Counted from the stretch's first letter, positions 17,742 to 27,642 are shown. The stretch is 64,000 nt of DNA from Hyalangium ruber (GCF_034259325.1 NZ_JAXIVS010000025.1:35894-99893), one strand, 5' to 3'. Numbers and translations are program-made. Notes: generated by a model from the letters alone, not told the origin.

Positions 17742-20057
17742 TCAAAGCGACAGGGAGCGCAGGGAGACGATCCGCGTTCCGGCCGTCACCCAGGAAGGCA
17801 GGGCGGCACGGGCCGACTCCAGTGCGGGCGTGCGCTCGCCCTCGGCGAGCTCGCGGACCTGGACCTTCACGGGCGCCGCGCCTCGCAGCAACAGGGTGAC
17901 TTCCCAGGAGACATCCGGCTTCATCAACGCGTGGATCGTGTAGGTCCGCTCATCCTCGGGCAGCGTGGGCAGGGGCGGTGTGAGCGACCAGCCCGCCAGG
18001 GCCTTGCGCGGAATGAAGAGCGAGAGCCGCTCGCCGGACTCTCCGTGCCACCGCAGCGTCACCCTGCGTGTTCCCTCTGGCCCTTCCCCCGCGGGGATGA
18101 CTTCCAGCGAGGGCGCCTGGCGGCCCGTGGGCTTCTCGGAGATTCGATGCTGCTGCGCGGTGCCGTGCCGAGAAGAGGTACTCAGCCCGGGCAGCAGTCC
18201 CTCCAGCTCGAGGAAGTCCGCACCATCCACCCAGAGGCGGGACTGGCCCTCCTCGTCGGCGTGCGTGAGCGTCACCCGCTTGGGCCGCTCCGGGGTGTAG
18301 GGGGAGCGCAGCGCCAGTACCCCGGCGGCGAGCACCGCCACGAGGGACAGCGCCAGCGCGGCGCGTCCCAGGCGGCGCTGAGGAAGCAGCGCGGGCAGGC
18401 CCGTGAGCGCCGCGCTGATGACGATGAACGCGATCAGGAGCGCGATGACGGGATCGAACGGAATGACGGGCCCCGAGCGCCCGGCCACGGGGATGAAGAG
18501 CTCCAGCAGCAGCAGCCCGCTCTGCGCGGTGAGGAGCGCGCCGGGCAGGAAGGCGACCCACGCCAGCACAGCGCGCCAGCGTGGCCACTGGCACGCGGCG
18601 GCGAGCCCCAACGCTCCGGGCAGCAGCCACCAGCACGCGAGGTAGGCGACGACCGCGCCCAGCGCCACCAACAGCCCTTGGAGCAGCGCCCACACCAGCA
18701 GCCCTCCGGCCCAGAGGGTCAGGGCCTGCGCCGCACCGGGGACTCCGCGCCGCTCGGCACGCCGCACCCACGCGGAGGCCACCGCCAGCGGGCCCACGAG
18801 GGCGAGCGTCCCGAAGCCGAGCCAGGCCAGGGATGGCGTCGCATACCAGCCGTGGGGGCGCTTGAACAGGTACGCCTCCAGCAGCGCGAGCGCCACCGGC
18901 AGGCACAGCCCCGCGAGGAGCCCTGCCAGGGTGACAGCCGCACCCCACCCCACTGCCTTCGGGGAGACTCCGCCGCGGCGCCACGCGACGAGCAGCGCTC
19001 CCAGCACGCCCAGCGTGGAGAGCCCCGCCAACGCGAGCGCGGTGCGCGCGGAGTAGACGAACATCACCCCGCCCAGCAGATCGTAATAGATGGAGGTCTC
19101 CGCCTGGGCGCTCGGAGGCGGCGGCTGCTCCGCCAGCGCGCGCGCGAGCGCCAGGGTGTTGCTCCCCACGTGCTGGAGGCTGCCGGGCGTCACCCGCTCG
19201 GGCGTGTCCAGCGGGGTGTGGTAGGCGTAGCCGTCCTCGATGAAGGCCGAGTCCAGGACCCGCAGCCCGCGGTCGCGGTAGACGCGGAAGTCGGTATCGG
19301 ACGGGACGAGCTGCGCGCGAAATAGATCCTCCCCCACCACGGAGCCGAAGGGATGGGGCACGCTGCTCGCGTAGGTCTTCAGCAGCCCGGCGGCATCGGG
19401 CGTGGCGCGAAAGAGGAGCGACTTGCCACCTGGCCCCGCAGCATCGAGGTTGATCACCGCCTGGACCTCGCGGGCCCAGGGGTGCTGCAAGAAGGCGTCG
19501 GCGCCGACCAGCCCGTACTCCTCGCCTCCATTGAGGTTGAAGAGGATGTCATGGCGCGGCTGGGGCCCCGCGGCGAGCGCTCGGGCCACCTCCACCGCGG
19601 CGGCCACGGCCACGGCGTTGTCTCCAGCGCCGGGCGCATCCGCGTGGCTGTCGTAGTGGGCGGAGATCAGCACCGCCGCGCCGGGCTCACGGCCGGGCAG
19701 CCTCGCGAGGATGTTGCGCACCCGGTAGGCCACCGCCCGGTCCGGCCCCACGAGGGCGCCTTGCGCGTCCTGGACCTGCACCTCCAGACCGGGGATCTCC
19801 CGCAGGCGCTGCGCCAGGTACTCCGCCGACTGGGCGTCGCGGGAGCTGCCCTGGGGACGGGAGCCGATGTCCGCCGCCAGGTGGCGCAGGAGCGGCGCCG
19901 CGCGTGCCTCGGAGAAGACGGTGGGTGGGGCGTCGGCGGGAACGGGTGACGGCGGCTGGCGCGACCAGGTGACCAGCGCGTACACCCCCACGAGGGTGAC
20001 CACAGCCACGACCCAACGCCTGACGTCCGTCTCCTGGAAAGATGCATGCACCGTCAC
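17742..20057 (-). CDS. M28 family peptidase with C-terminal multi-pass membrane domain
   Basis: 771 residues. After one N-terminal membrane segment (about 13-31) comes an M28 aminopeptidase-like domain with the expected di-zinc ligands: AHYDSH, GAGDNA, NGGEEYGL, INLDAAG and AYHTPLDTPERV. From about residue 325 there are about eight hydrophobic segments and then a beta-rich domain to the end. This is the Fxna/ER-metallopeptidase-like layout, with the catalytic domain outside the cytoplasm. The likely start is GTG at 20057 and is uncertain. Upstream lie a hairpin (20111-20127) and a repeat array (20142-20274), both possible control sites. Confidence 0.92.
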   Translation of the reverse strand: MTVHASFQETDVRRWVVAVVTLVGVYALVTWSRQPPSPVPADAPPTVFSEARAAPLLRHLAADIGSRPQGSSRDAQSAEYLAQRLREIPGLEVQVQDAQGALVGPDRAVAYRVRNILARLPGREPGAAVLISAHYDSHADAPGAGDNAVAVAAAVEVARALAAGPQPRHDILFNLNGGEEYGLVGADAFLQHPWAREVQAVINLDAAGPGGKSLLFRATPDAAGLLKTYASSVPHPFGSVVGEDLFRAQLVPSDTDFRVYRDRGLRVLDSAFIEDGYAYHTPLDTPERVTPGSLQHVGSNTLALARALAEQPPPPSAQAETSIYYDLLGGVMFVYSARTALALAGLSTLGVLGALLVAWRRGGVSPKAVGWGAAVTLAGLLAGLCLPVALALLEAYLFKRPHGWYATPSLAWLGFGTLALVGPLAVASAWVRRAERRGVPGAAQALTLWAGGLLVWALLQGLLVALGAVVAYLACWWLLPGALGLAAACQWPRWRAVLAWVAFLPGALLTAQSGLLLLELFIPVAGRSGPVIPFDPVIALLIAFIVISAALTGLPALLPQRRLGRAALALSLVAVLAAGVLALRSPYTPERPKRVTLTHADEEGQSRLWVDGADFLELEGLLPGLSTSSRHGTAQQHRISEKPTGRQAPSLEVIPAGEGPEGTRRVTLRWHGESGERLSLFIPRKALAGWSLTPPLPTLPEDERTYTIHALMKPDVSWEVTLLLRGAAPVKVQVRELAEGERTPALESARAALPSWVTAGTRIVSLRSLSL

Positions 20058-20110
20058 GGTGCGCGCATCAAAGCCTCAGTCAGGGTGCCCCGCCATGTCT
20101 CGCCCGAGAC

Positions 20111-20127
20111 TTCCAGCAAGGCTGGAA
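20111..20127. repeat. 17-bp perfect inverted repeat upstream of the M28 gene
   Basis: TTCCAGC, three bases, GCTGGAA, starting 54 bases upstream of the M28 start codon at 20057 and between that gene and the palindrome array. No T-tract follows on either strand, so an operator is more likely than a terminator. Regulatory role inferred. Confidence 0.4.
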
Positions 20128-20141
20128 TCCGCCCCTTTATC

Positions 20142-20274
20142 TGACTCCTAACCGGTTAGAACGGGTGACGACTCCTAACCGGTTAGGACTGGTGACGACT
20201 TCTAACCGGTTAGAACTGGTGACGACTTCTAACCGGTTAGAACTGGTGACGACTTCTAACCGGTTAGGACTGGC
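20142..20274. repeat. Five tandem 27-bp repeats, each with a 12-bp palindrome
   Basis: The palindrome CTAACCGGTTAG occurs at 20148, 20175, 20202, 20229 and 20256, exactly 27 bases apart. The spacer is about GAACTGGTGACGACT with a few substitutions; units 3 and 4 are identical. The array lies between the amt stop (20288) and the M28 gene start (20057), about 85-215 bases upstream of the latter, so it could be an operator array for M28 or 3' sequence of amt. The spacing (2.6 helical turns) and intact symmetry suggest protein binding. The period being nine codons means it is open in one plus frame, but nothing supports translation. Confidence 0.9.
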
Positions 20275-20287
20275 CATCGGGGAGGCC

Positions 20288-21676
20288 TCAGGCCGGCACC
20301 GGGAGCGATCCCTCAGGACGGGCGGGCTCGGAGGAAGTAGCCACCGAAGCCGCGGCCGGAGGCGGCGCGGACAACACAGCCGTCTCCCCCACCGTCTCGT
20401 CATGCTGGCTGCGGTCGAGCCCCTCCTCCTCGTGCTTGGCGGTGACACGCAGCGGGACGATGCGATCCACCAGCTTGTAGAGCAGGTAGGAGCCGATGAA
20501 CGAGAAGGCGGAGACGACGACCAGCGCCAGCATGTGCATGAGGAAGGTGCGCGTCTCGCCGTAGAGGAGGCCCACGTCCTTGGCCAGCACGCCGGTGAGC
20601 ACCATGCCCACCACGCCGCCCAGGCCGTGGCAGGGGAAGACATCCAGCGTGTCATCCACCGCGGTGCGGCTCTTGAAGTGCGCGGCCGCGTTGCTGACGA
20701 AGCTGGCCACCAGGCCCACCATGATGCTCTGGCCCACGGTGATGAAGCCGGCCGCGGGAGTCACCGCCACCAGGCCCACCACCGCGCCCACGCAAGCGCC
20801 CAGGGCACCCGGCTTGCGGCCGCGCAGCCAGTCGAAGGCGATCCACCCCAGCATGGCGGCGGCCGAGGCGGTGTTGGTAGTGGCGAAGGCGAGCGTGGCC
20901 GTGGACGAGGCGCTGAGCGCCGAGCCCGCGTTGAACCCGAACCAGCCAAACCACAGCATGCCCGTGCCCAGCATCACGAACGGCAGGTTGGCCGGGGTGT
21001 GGCTGAGATTCTCGCGGTGGACCTGCCGCCGCCCCAGCACCAGCGCGCCGGCCAGCGCCGCGAAGCCCGCGGACATATGCACCACCGTGCCGCCCGCGAA
21101 GTCCAGCACGCCCCACTGGCGCAGGAAGCCCTCCGGGTGCCACGTCCAGTGCGCCAGCGGCGCGTAGATGACGAGGCTGAAGAGCACCATGAAGACGACG
21201 TACGCCTTGAAGCGCACGCGCTCGGCGAACGCGCCGGTGATGAGCGCCGGGGTGATGATGGCGAACTTGAGCTGGAACAGCGCGAAGAGCAGCAGCGGGA
21301 TGGTGGGCGCCAGATCCGGGTGCGTCTCGCCGCCCACGCCGCTGAACATGAAGAAGGTGCGCGGATCGCCGATGAGCCCGTGGAAGCTGTCACCGAAGCT
21401 GAGGCTGAAGCCCACCACCACCCAGAGCAGGCTGATGACCGCCATGGCCATGAAGCTCTGCAGCAGCGTGGAGACCACGTTCTTCAGCCGCACCATGCCG
21501 CCGTAGAAGAACGACAGGCCCGGCGTCATCAGCAGCACCAGCGCCGTCGCGGTGAGGATCCACGCCGTGTCCGCCGTGTTGATGGGCCCGCCCTGTTTCG
21601 CCTGGGCCTGAGGCGTCACCAGCATGCCCAACACACCTACACCTACCAGGACTGCCATCGCCGCCCACTTCTTCAT
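20288..21676 (-). CDS. amtB: Ammonium transporter, Amt/MEP/Rh family
   Basis: 462 residues with a cleavable signal peptide (to about residue 26, AQA) and eleven membrane segments. Family signatures include DTAWILTATALVLLMTPGLSFFYGG, the conserved HMSAGFAALAG histidine region, and CHGLGGVVGMVLTGVLA near the C-terminus. It conducts ammonium across the inner membrane. AGGAGG precedes the ATG by 8 bases. No glnK/PII gene lies beside it, unlike the usual glnK-amtB pair, and no sigma54 -24/-12 element was found upstream. The C-terminal tail is long and Ala/Pro-rich. Confidence 0.96.
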   Translation of the reverse strand: MKKWAAMAVLVGVGVLGMLVTPQAQAKQGGPINTADTAWILTATALVLLMTPGLSFFYGGMVRLKNVVSTLLQSFMAMAVISLLWVVVGFSLSFGDSFHGLIGDPRTFFMFSGVGGETHPDLAPTIPLLLFALFQLKFAIITPALITGAFAERVRFKAYVVFMVLFSLVIYAPLAHWTWHPEGFLRQWGVLDFAGGTVVHMSAGFAALAGALVLGRRQVHRENLSHTPANLPFVMLGTGMLWFGWFGFNAGSALSASSTATLAFATTNTASAAAMLGWIAFDWLRGRKPGALGACVGAVVGLVAVTPAAGFITVGQSIMVGLVASFVSNAAAHFKSRTAVDDTLDVFPCHGLGGVVGMVLTGVLAKDVGLLYGETRTFLMHMLALVVVSAFSFIGSYLLYKLVDRIVPLRVTAKHEEEGLDRSQHDETVGETAVLSAPPPAAASVATSSEPARPEGSLPVPA

Positions 21677-21867
21677 GCTGCCCGCCTCCTGCGGAAGAGC
21701 CGACGCGGTGCATTATGGGAGCGCTATAGCCTTATTTCAAGTGCTGATAATACTAAACCCCACCAAACAAGGACAAAAACAAAGCACTTAATCCAAGGGC
21801 GCTGAGATTTGCCCCGACCGAGAACACCCGCCCCTCCAGCAGGCAGGCTGAGCTAAGGAGCGAACGG

Positions 21868-21897
21868 CGGGAGCGGCGACGCTCCCGTTTTTCTTTG
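21868..21897 (+). terminator. Rho-independent terminator in a leader with no gene upstream
   Basis: Perfect 8-bp stem CGGGAGCG/CGCTCCCG with a GCGA tetraloop, followed by TTTTTCTTT. It acts on the plus strand, but no plus-strand gene precedes it: the divergent amt gene starts at 21676. It ends about 39 bases before the ATG of the lipoprotein gene at 21936. It therefore either ends a small RNA from 21680-21867 or is the terminator arm of a leader (attenuator) controlling the lipoprotein. Confidence 0.75.
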
Positions 21898-21935
21898 CGG
21901 GGACCGGTTCCCCGCTCTCCTTCAGGAGCCCTGTC

Positions 21936-22424
21936 ATGACTCGCCGAATCACCGCGCTCGCGGGATGCCTCGCCGCGCTCACCCTGTCCGCCTGCGCCTC
22001 TACGCCCCCCACCCCCGAAACCCAGACCCCCGAGACCCAGGCCCCCGAGATGAAGACCCCCGACACCACCCCCACGGAGCGCCCTACCCCTCCCGCCAGC
22101 ACCCAGGTGACCGGGACGGTGCGGTACCGCGAGCGCATCGCCCTCTCCCCGGAGGCCGTCGTCCAGGTGGAGGTGGTGGAGGTCTCCGCCGAGGGCCGCC
22201 CTGGGGACGTGGTCGGCACACAGACCCTGCGCTCCCCGGGCCAGGTCCCCATCCCCTTCTCCGTGGACGTGCCCTCCGAGCGCATCCGCGCCGACGCCAC
22301 CTACCTCGTCCGGGCGCGCATCACCGACGGCGCGCGGACCTTCTCCACGCCCGAGCCCATCACCGTGCTCACCCAGGGCGGCCGGACCACGGACGTAGAG
22401 GTCCTCTTGCGCAGCGGAAACTGA
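21936..22424 (+). CDS. Lipoprotein with YbaY/YscW-like C-terminal domain
   Basis: 162 residues. Lipoprotein signal with lipobox LSAC (Cys about 20), then a Thr/Pro/Glu-rich linker with repeats of the type PETQ (about 22-55). The globular part (about 58-162) starts VTGTVRYRERIALSPEAVVQVEVVEV and resembles the small beta-sandwich of the YbaY/type III pilotin-like lipoprotein family. Probably anchored in an envelope membrane; function unknown. A strong terminator sits just upstream, so its expression may be controlled in the leader. Confidence 0.85.
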   Translation: MTRRITALAGCLAALTLSACASTPPTPETQTPETQAPEMKTPDTTPTERPTPPASTQVTGTVRYRERIALSPEAVVQVEVVEVSAEGRPGDVVGTQTLRSPGQVPIPFSVDVPSERIRADATYLVRARITDGARTFSTPEPITVLTQGGRTTDVEVLLRSGN

Positions 22425-22510
22425 CGTAACTCCATCCTCCTACCCCGTCTCCCGAAGGGGAAAGTCAGACCCATGCACTAGTTATTCACGTGTCTGAGCG
22501 GGAGGCATCC

Positions 22511-23488
22511 ATGCAGGGAGAGATGTTTCGCAGTGAGTCGCTGGTGCCAACAACGCGCCGCGCGTACCTCACGGCCGATCTGTTGAAGGAGGAGCGGGAG
22601 CAGCGCCAGCTCCTCGGCCAGTACGTGAAGCAGTGCATGGTGGAGGGCACCGACTACGGCCGCATCCCCGGCATGGACAAGCCGACGCTGCTCAAGCCCG
22701 GCGCCGAGAAGCTGATCGACTTGTTCCGCTGCACCCCCGAGTTCACCCTGGTGCCGGACTTCAGCCGGGAGGACTTCGAGGGGGGCTTCTTCAAGTACAC
22801 CTTCCGCTGCCGCATCCTCAGCCGGGACACGGGCGCGGTGATGGCGGAGGGCTACGGCTCGGCCAACAGCCGCGAGAGCCGGTTCCGCTGGCGCACGGCC
22901 AACCGCACCTGCCCCACCTGCGGCAAGGCGGCCATCATCCAGGGCAAGGCCGAGTACGGCGGCGGCTGGGTGTGCTTCAAGAAGCGGGGCGGCTGCGGCG
23001 AGAAGTACGTCGAGTCGGACGAGCGCATCACTGTGCAGCCGGTGGGCCGCGTGGAGAACGAGAACATCGCCGACGTGGACAACACCATCCTGAAGATGGC
23101 CAAGAAGCGGGCCCAGGTGGATGGGGCCATCGCCCTGGCGCGCTGCTCGGACATGTTCACCCAGGACGTGGAGGACATGCCGGCGGCGGAGCTCTCCGCG
23201 GTCGCCCCTCCCGTCACGGGCGCGGTCTCGGCGCCGGGGCCCACGGTGGAGGCCTCTCCCCGAATCTCCGCGGTGGCCTTCGGCCCCTACAAGGGCAAGG
23301 CCATCTCCGAGATGAGCGACGAGGAGCTGAGCGCCTCCATCGATCTGGCCCACTCGAAGCTGCAGGAGCAGCCCAAAGCCAAGTGGGCCAAGGCGATGCG
23401 CGAGAACCTGGCGGCGCTCGAGTCCGAGGTGGAGCTGCGATGCCGTGCGCCCCACGCGGACGGGGCGCACACCGGCCTGCCGCAGTAA
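22511..23488 (+). CDS. Zinc-ribbon protein related to phage-type recombination proteins
   Basis: 325 residues from the ATG at 22511, which has GGGAGG 7 bases upstream; the in-frame GTG at 22490 has none. A helical N-terminus leads to a conserved core (GTDYGRIPGMDKPTLLKPGA), then a zinc ribbon CPTCGKAAIIQGKAEYGGGW followed by CFKKRGGC. After that comes NTILKMAKKRAQVDGAIALA, and a short C-terminal unit (VAFGPYKGKAISEMSDEEL) like the tail domain of some exonucleases. Proteins of this layout are usual in phages and mobile elements and are thought to handle single-stranded DNA in recombination. No phage genes surround it. Its function here is unknown. Confidence 0.8.
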   Translation: MQGEMFRSESLVPTTRRAYLTADLLKEEREQRQLLGQYVKQCMVEGTDYGRIPGMDKPTLLKPGAEKLIDLFRCTPEFTLVPDFSREDFEGGFFKYTFRCRILSRDTGAVMAEGYGSANSRESRFRWRTANRTCPTCGKAAIIQGKAEYGGGWVCFKKRGGCGEKYVESDERITVQPVGRVENENIADVDNTILKMAKKRAQVDGAIALARCSDMFTQDVEDMPAAELSAVAPPVTGAVSAPGPTVEASPRISAVAFGPYKGKAISEMSDEELSASIDLAHSKLQEQPKAKWAKAMRENLAALESEVELRCRAPHADGAHTGLPQ

Positions 23489-23507
23489 CCCCGGGCACTA
23501 CCCGGGG
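23489..23507. terminator. GC-rich hairpin between convergent genes
   Basis: CCCCGGG, five bases, CCCGGGG: a perfect 7-bp stem in the nine-base gap between the zinc-ribbon gene stop (23488) and the carB stop (23498), overlapping the latter. It may end transcription of both. No T-tract follows, so it is not a textbook intrinsic terminator. Confidence 0.45.
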
Positions 23508-26500
23508 CGCACGGTGGTCTTCAGGTACTCCTGGAGCGGCTTGACGCTCAGCTCCGTGCGCCGCAGGGACTCCAGCGCGCCCACCGCCATCCGCGCCGCC
23601 TGCACCGTCGTGTAGTACGGCACGCCGTGCATCAGCGCCTCGCGGCGGATGGTGAAGCTGTCGGCGATCTCCTGCTTGCCGAACGTGGTGTTGATGAGCA
23701 GCACGATCGCCCCATCGACGATCTTGTCGACGATGTTCGGCCGGCCCTCCTTCACCTTCTGCACGAGCTGCGCCTGGATGCCCTTGGTGGCCAGGTACGC
23801 GTGCGTGCCGGCCGTGGCCACCAGCTCGTGCCCCATGGCCCGCAGGCGCTTGGCCAGGTCCACCACCGCAGGCTTGTCATCGTCCTTCACGGAGATGAAC
23901 ACCTTGCCGGCGCGCGGCAGCTTCACGCCAGCGGCGAGCTGGCTCTTGGCGAAGGCCGAGGCGTAGTCGTCCGCCAGCCCCATCACCTCGCCCGTGGACT
24001 TCATCTCCGGCCCGAGGATGACGTCCACCCCGGCGAAGCGCGCGAAGGGGAACACCGACTCCTTGACGGCCACGTGGGAGAACTCGACCTCCTGCGTGTG
24101 GCCCAGCTCCTCGAGCGTCTTGCCCACCATGCAGAGGGCGGCGATCTTCGCCAGCGACACGCCGGTCGCCTTGGAGATGAAGGGCACGGTGCGGCTGGCG
24201 CGGGGGTTCACCTCCAGGATGTAGATGATTTTCCCCTGGATGGCGAACTGCACGTTCATCAGGCCTACCACCTTCAGCTCGCGCGCCAGGGCGATGGCCT
24301 GATCCTTCATGCGCTCCACGAGGTCCGGCGAGAGCGAGTGCGGAGGCAGCGTCGCCGCCGCGTCTCCGGAATGCACCCCGGCCTCCTGGATGTGCTCCAG
24401 CACCCCGCCCACCAGCACCGCGCCCGTCTTGTCCGCCACGAGGTCCAGATCCACCTCGATGGCGTCCTTGAGGAAGCGGTCAATGAGCACCGGGTGCTCC
24501 GGAGAGGCGCTCACCGCCTCGCGCATGTAGCGCTCCAGGCTGGACGCGTCGTACACCGTCTCCATGGCCCGACCGCCCAGCACGTAGCTGGGCCGCACCA
24601 TCACCGGGTAGCCAATGCGCTCGGCGATCTTGAACGCCTCGGCGTGGCTGCGCGCCACCCCGTTCTCCGGCTGCGTCAGCTTCAACTTCTCGATCAACGT
24701 GGCGAAACGCTCACGGTCCTCGGCGCGGTCGATGGCGTCCGGCGTGGTGCCAAGAATGGCCAGGCCGGCCTTCTCCAGCGGCACGCTGAGCTTGAGGGGC
24801 GTCTGCCCGCCGAACTGTACGATGGCGCCCACGGGCTTCTCTCGCTGGGCCACCTCGAGCACGTCCTCGATGGTGAGCGGCTCGAAGTACAACCGGTCCG
24901 AGGTGTCGTAGTCGGTGGACACCGTCTCCGGGTTGCAGTTGACCATCACCGTCTCGAAGCCCGCCTCGCGCAGCGCGAACGCCGCATGCACGCAGCAGTA
25001 GTCGAACTCCACGCCCTGGCCGATGCGGATGGGCCCGCTGCCCAGGATCAGCACCTTCTGGCGATCGGAGGGAGGCGCCTCGTCCTCCTCCTCATAGGTG
25101 GAGTACAGGTAGGGGGTGAACGCCTCGAACTCCGCGGCGCACGTGTCCACCCGCTTGTACACGGGCCGGATGCCCCGAGCGTGCCGGTGCGCGCGCACCT
25201 CGGACTCCGGGTAGCCCAACAGCAGCCCCAGGTAGCGATCCGAGAAGCCGTTCGACTTGGCGTCGCGCAGCACCTCGTCCGGGATCTGATCCAGCCGGCC
25301 GTACTCCTGCAGCGCATGCCCCTGGCGCACCAGCGCTTCGATCTTCCGGAGGAACCACGGATCGATCGCCGACACCTCGTGGACCTGCTCCACCGTGAGG
25401 CCCTCGCGGAAGGCCTGGGCCACGTACCAGGGGCGCTCGGGCCGGGGGATGCGCAGGGCCTCGCGCAGCACCTTCTCCCGCTCCTCCTTCTCCGTGGGCA
25501 GCTCGGGCACCTCCAGCGCCAGGCGGCTGGCCTCCATGGAGCGCAGGGCCTTCAGGTACGCCTCGGAGAAGGTGCGGCCAATGGCCATCACCTCGCCCAC
25601 CGAGCGCATGCTGGTGGTCAGCGTGCGGTCGGCGCGGGGGAACTTCTCGAAGTTGAAGCGGGGAATCTTCACCACCACGTAGTCGATGGTGGGCTCGAAC
25701 GAGGCCGGCGTGTCGCGGGTGATGTCGTTGCGCAGCTCGTCCAGCGTGTAGCCCAGGGCCAGCTTCGCGGCGATCTTCGCGATGGGGTAGCCCGTGGCCT
25801 TCGAGGCCAGCGCGCTGGAGCGGGACACGCGCGGGTTCATCTCGATGACGACCATGCGCCCATCGCGCGGATGGATGCCGAACTGGATGTTGGAGCCGCC
25901 CGTGTCGACGCCAATCTCGCGGATGATGGCCAGCGACGCCTCGCGCATGCGCTGGTACTCGCGGTCCGTGAGCGTCTGCGCGGGGGCCACGGTGATGGAG
26001 TCACCAGTGTGTACGCCCATCGGATCCAGGTTCTCGATGGAGCAGACGATGATGACGTTGTCCGCCGAGTCGCGGACCACCTCCAGCTCATACTCCTTCC
26101 AGCCGAGCACGCTCTCCTCGACGAGGATGGTGGAGGTGGGGCTGGCCTTGAGGCCCGAGCGGCAGATCGTCTCGAACTCCTCGCGGTTGTAGGCAATGCC
26201 GCCGCCAGTGCCGCCCAGGGTGAACGAGGGCCGGATGATGGCCGGGAAGCCGATCTCCTCGATGAGCGCGATCGCCTCCTCGATCGTCTTGGCGTAGCCG
26301 CTCTTGGGCAGCGCCACGCCGATCTTCTGCATGGCCGCCTTGAAGAGCTGGCGGTCCTCGGCCTTGTTGATGGCCTCCAGCGAGGCACCGATCAGCCGCA
26401 CGCCGTACTTCTGGAGGATGCCCTGCTCGGCCAGCGCCTTGGCGAGGTTGAGCGCCGTCTGTCCGCCCATGGTGGGCAGGAGCGAGTCGGGGCGCTCGGC

Positions 26501-26737
26501 GGCGAGGATCTTCTCGGCGGCCTCGACGGTGATGGGCTCGATGTAGGTGCGGTTGGCGAACTCGGGGTCCGTCATCACCGTGGCGGGGTTGCTGTTGAGC
26601 AGCACCACCTCCACCCCCTCGTCCCGGAGCGCCTTGATGGCCTGCGTACCCGAGTAGTCGAACTCCACGGCCTGGCCGATGACGATCGGACCCGAACCAA
26701 TCACGAGGACCTTACGGATATCGTTTCGCTTGGGCAT
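23498..26737 (-). CDS. carB: Carbamoyl-phosphate synthase large subunit
   Basis: 1079 residues from the ATG at 26737 ([20 protein letters not shown]), the normal length for CarB; an open extension to 26824 is not homologous. Two ATP-grasp halves are present, the second beginning at the [20 protein letters not shown] block, each with DYSGTQA/DYCCVHA-type segments, ending in an MGS allosteric domain ([20 protein letters not shown]). With CarA it makes carbamoyl phosphate from bicarbonate, glutamine-derived ammonia and ATP for arginine and pyrimidines. carA is not in the window, so the two subunits are unlinked here. The gene is divergent from the secreted-protein gene at 26869. Confidence 0.98.
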   Translation of the reverse strand: MPKRNDIRKVLVIGSGPIVIGQAVEFDYSGTQAIKALRDEGVEVVLLNSNPATVMTDPEFANRTYIEPITVEAAEKILAAERPDSLLPTMGGQTALNLAKALAEQGILQKYGVRLIGASLEAINKAEDRQLFKAAMQKIGVALPKSGYAKTIEEAIALIEEIGFPAIIRPSFTLGGTGGGIAYNREEFETICRSGLKASPTSTILVEESVLGWKEYELEVVRDSADNVIIVCSIENLDPMGVHTGDSITVAPAQTLTDREYQRMREASLAIIREIGVDTGGSNIQFGIHPRDGRMVVIEMNPRVSRSSALASKATGYPIAKIAAKLALGYTLDELRNDITRDTPASFEPTIDYVVVKIPRFNFEKFPRADRTLTTSMRSVGEVMAIGRTFSEAYLKALRSMEASRLALEVPELPTEKEEREKVLREALRIPRPERPWYVAQAFREGLTVEQVHEVSAIDPWFLRKIEALVRQGHALQEYGRLDQIPDEVLRDAKSNGFSDRYLGLLLGYPESEVRAHRHARGIRPVYKRVDTCAAEFEAFTPYLYSTYEEEDEAPPSDRQKVLILGSGPIRIGQGVEFDYCCVHAAFALREAGFETVMVNCNPETVSTDYDTSDRLYFEPLTIEDVLEVAQREKPVGAIVQFGGQTPLKLSVPLEKAGLAILGTTPDAIDRAEDRERFATLIEKLKLTQPENGVARSHAEAFKIAERIGYPVMVRPSYVLGGRAMETVYDASSLERYMREAVSASPEHPVLIDRFLKDAIEVDLDLVADKTGAVLVGGVLEHIQEAGVHSGDAAATLPPHSLSPDLVERMKDQAIALARELKVVGLMNVQFAIQGKIIYILEVNPRASRTVPFISKATGVSLAKIAALCMVGKTLEELGHTQEVEFSHVAVKESVFPFARFAGVDVILGPEMKSTGEVMGLADDYASAFAKSQLAAGVKLPRAGKVFISVKDDDKPAVVDLAKRLRAMGHELVATAGTHAYLATKGIQAQLVQKVKEGRPNIVDKIVDGAIVLLINTTFGKQEIADSFTIRREALMHGVPYYTTVQAARMAVGALESLRRTELSVKPLQEYLKTTVRPG

Positions 26738-26868
26738 CGGGCGCCCCCATAGCAACCCGCGCCCGCACATGCACGTGGCGATTGAACGAGGTGGGTCGCC
26801 TGCTCCGGGAGGAACCCAGGCCATCGGCTCGGCGCTCTGCTAAAACGCGAACGCTCCCTGGAGGTTCC

Positions 26869-27642
26869 ATGCGCCGCTGGTCCCTGGCCCTGCTCGTCAC
26901 CCTTGCCGCTCCCGCCTTTGCCCAGGCTCCCACGCCTGCCGCCGAGCCCGCGCAGACCCCGCCCGCCGCGCCAGCGCCCGAGCCCCAGGCTGCCCCTCCG
27001 GCGCCGACGCCCACTCCGGAGCCCAAGGCGGCCGCCCCCGCCCCCACCCCCGAGCCCAAGGCAGCGGCCCATGCCCCTACCCCAGAGCCCAAGGCCACGC
27101 CGCCCGCGCCAGCAGCTCCGGCTCCGGCGGCCAAGGCCACCCCGACGCCCGCTCCCGCTCCCGCAGCGGCGGCGCCCGCTCCAGCGGCCAAGGCAGCCCC
27201 CGTGCCGGCGCCCGTGGCCGCCGAGGAGGACGACTCGAAGCTCAACGCCGAGGAGTACCTGCGCAAGCTGGTGCGCCGGGAAGCCCGCTACATCTTCGAG
27301 AACCTGCTGGCGGGGGACGCGCGGGGCGCCTCGAACGAGCTGATCTACCCCTTCCAGCTCGAGGACAAGAAGTTCAACACCCCCGACGAGCTGGTGGCCG
27401 CCTGGGTGAAGGAGCTCCGGCAGAAGCGCACGGACCTCATCACCCTCTACGACATCGAGGTCCTCTCCCTGGCGGAGATGGAGAAGAAGTACGGCAAGTC
27501 CCCGGCGCGGCTGGGGCTCGGCAACCTGAAGGATCCCAACATCTACGCCGCGGTGGGCAACCTCTCTGGGAAGGCGGCGGTGCTGCTCTTCCGCGCCCCC
27601 CAGGGGACCACCCAGCCGCAGGCCTTCGCCTACACGGACTGA
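26869..27642 (+). CDS. Secreted protein with Pro/Ala-rich linker, unknown
   Basis: 257 residues from the ATG at 26869 with GGAGG upstream; the longer in-frame start at 26782 lacks a signal peptide. A signal peptide ends at AFA (about residue 18). Residues about 20-115 are low complexity, with repeats like PAPTPEPKA. The C-terminal about 135 residues are globular (SKLNAEEYLRKLVRREARYI through LLAGDARGASNELIYPF) and resemble no family I can name. The linker suggests a periplasmic domain held away from a membrane or wall partner. It converges with the aminotransferase gene, seven bases apart. Confidence 0.8.
   Translation: MRRWSLALLVTLAAPAFAQAPTPAAEPAQTPPAAPAPEPQAAPPAPTPTPEPKAAAPAPTPEPKAAAHAPTPEPKATPPAPAAPAPAAKATPTPAPAPAAAAPAPAAKAAPVPAPVAAEEDDSKLNAEEYLRKLVRREARYIFENLLAGDARGASNELIYPFQLEDKKFNTPDELVAAWVKELRQKRTDLITLYDIEVLSLAEMEKKYGKSPARLGLGNLKDPNIYAAVGNLSGKAAVLLFRAPQGTTQPQAFAYTD

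Noticed and set aside
20142..20274. CRISPR array
   Set aside because: The 27-base units are repeated back to back with nearly identical spacers and a central palindrome; there are no unique spacers and no cas genes.
21677..21800. Sigma54 promoter for amt
   Set aside because: I looked for a GG-N10-GC element, expected for nitrogen-regulated transporters, and found none close to consensus.
23627..26752. 1041-residue open frame on the plus strand
   Set aside because: Antisense shadow of carB, which is beyond doubt; composition is biased to His, Leu, Gly, Arg and Val with no domain.
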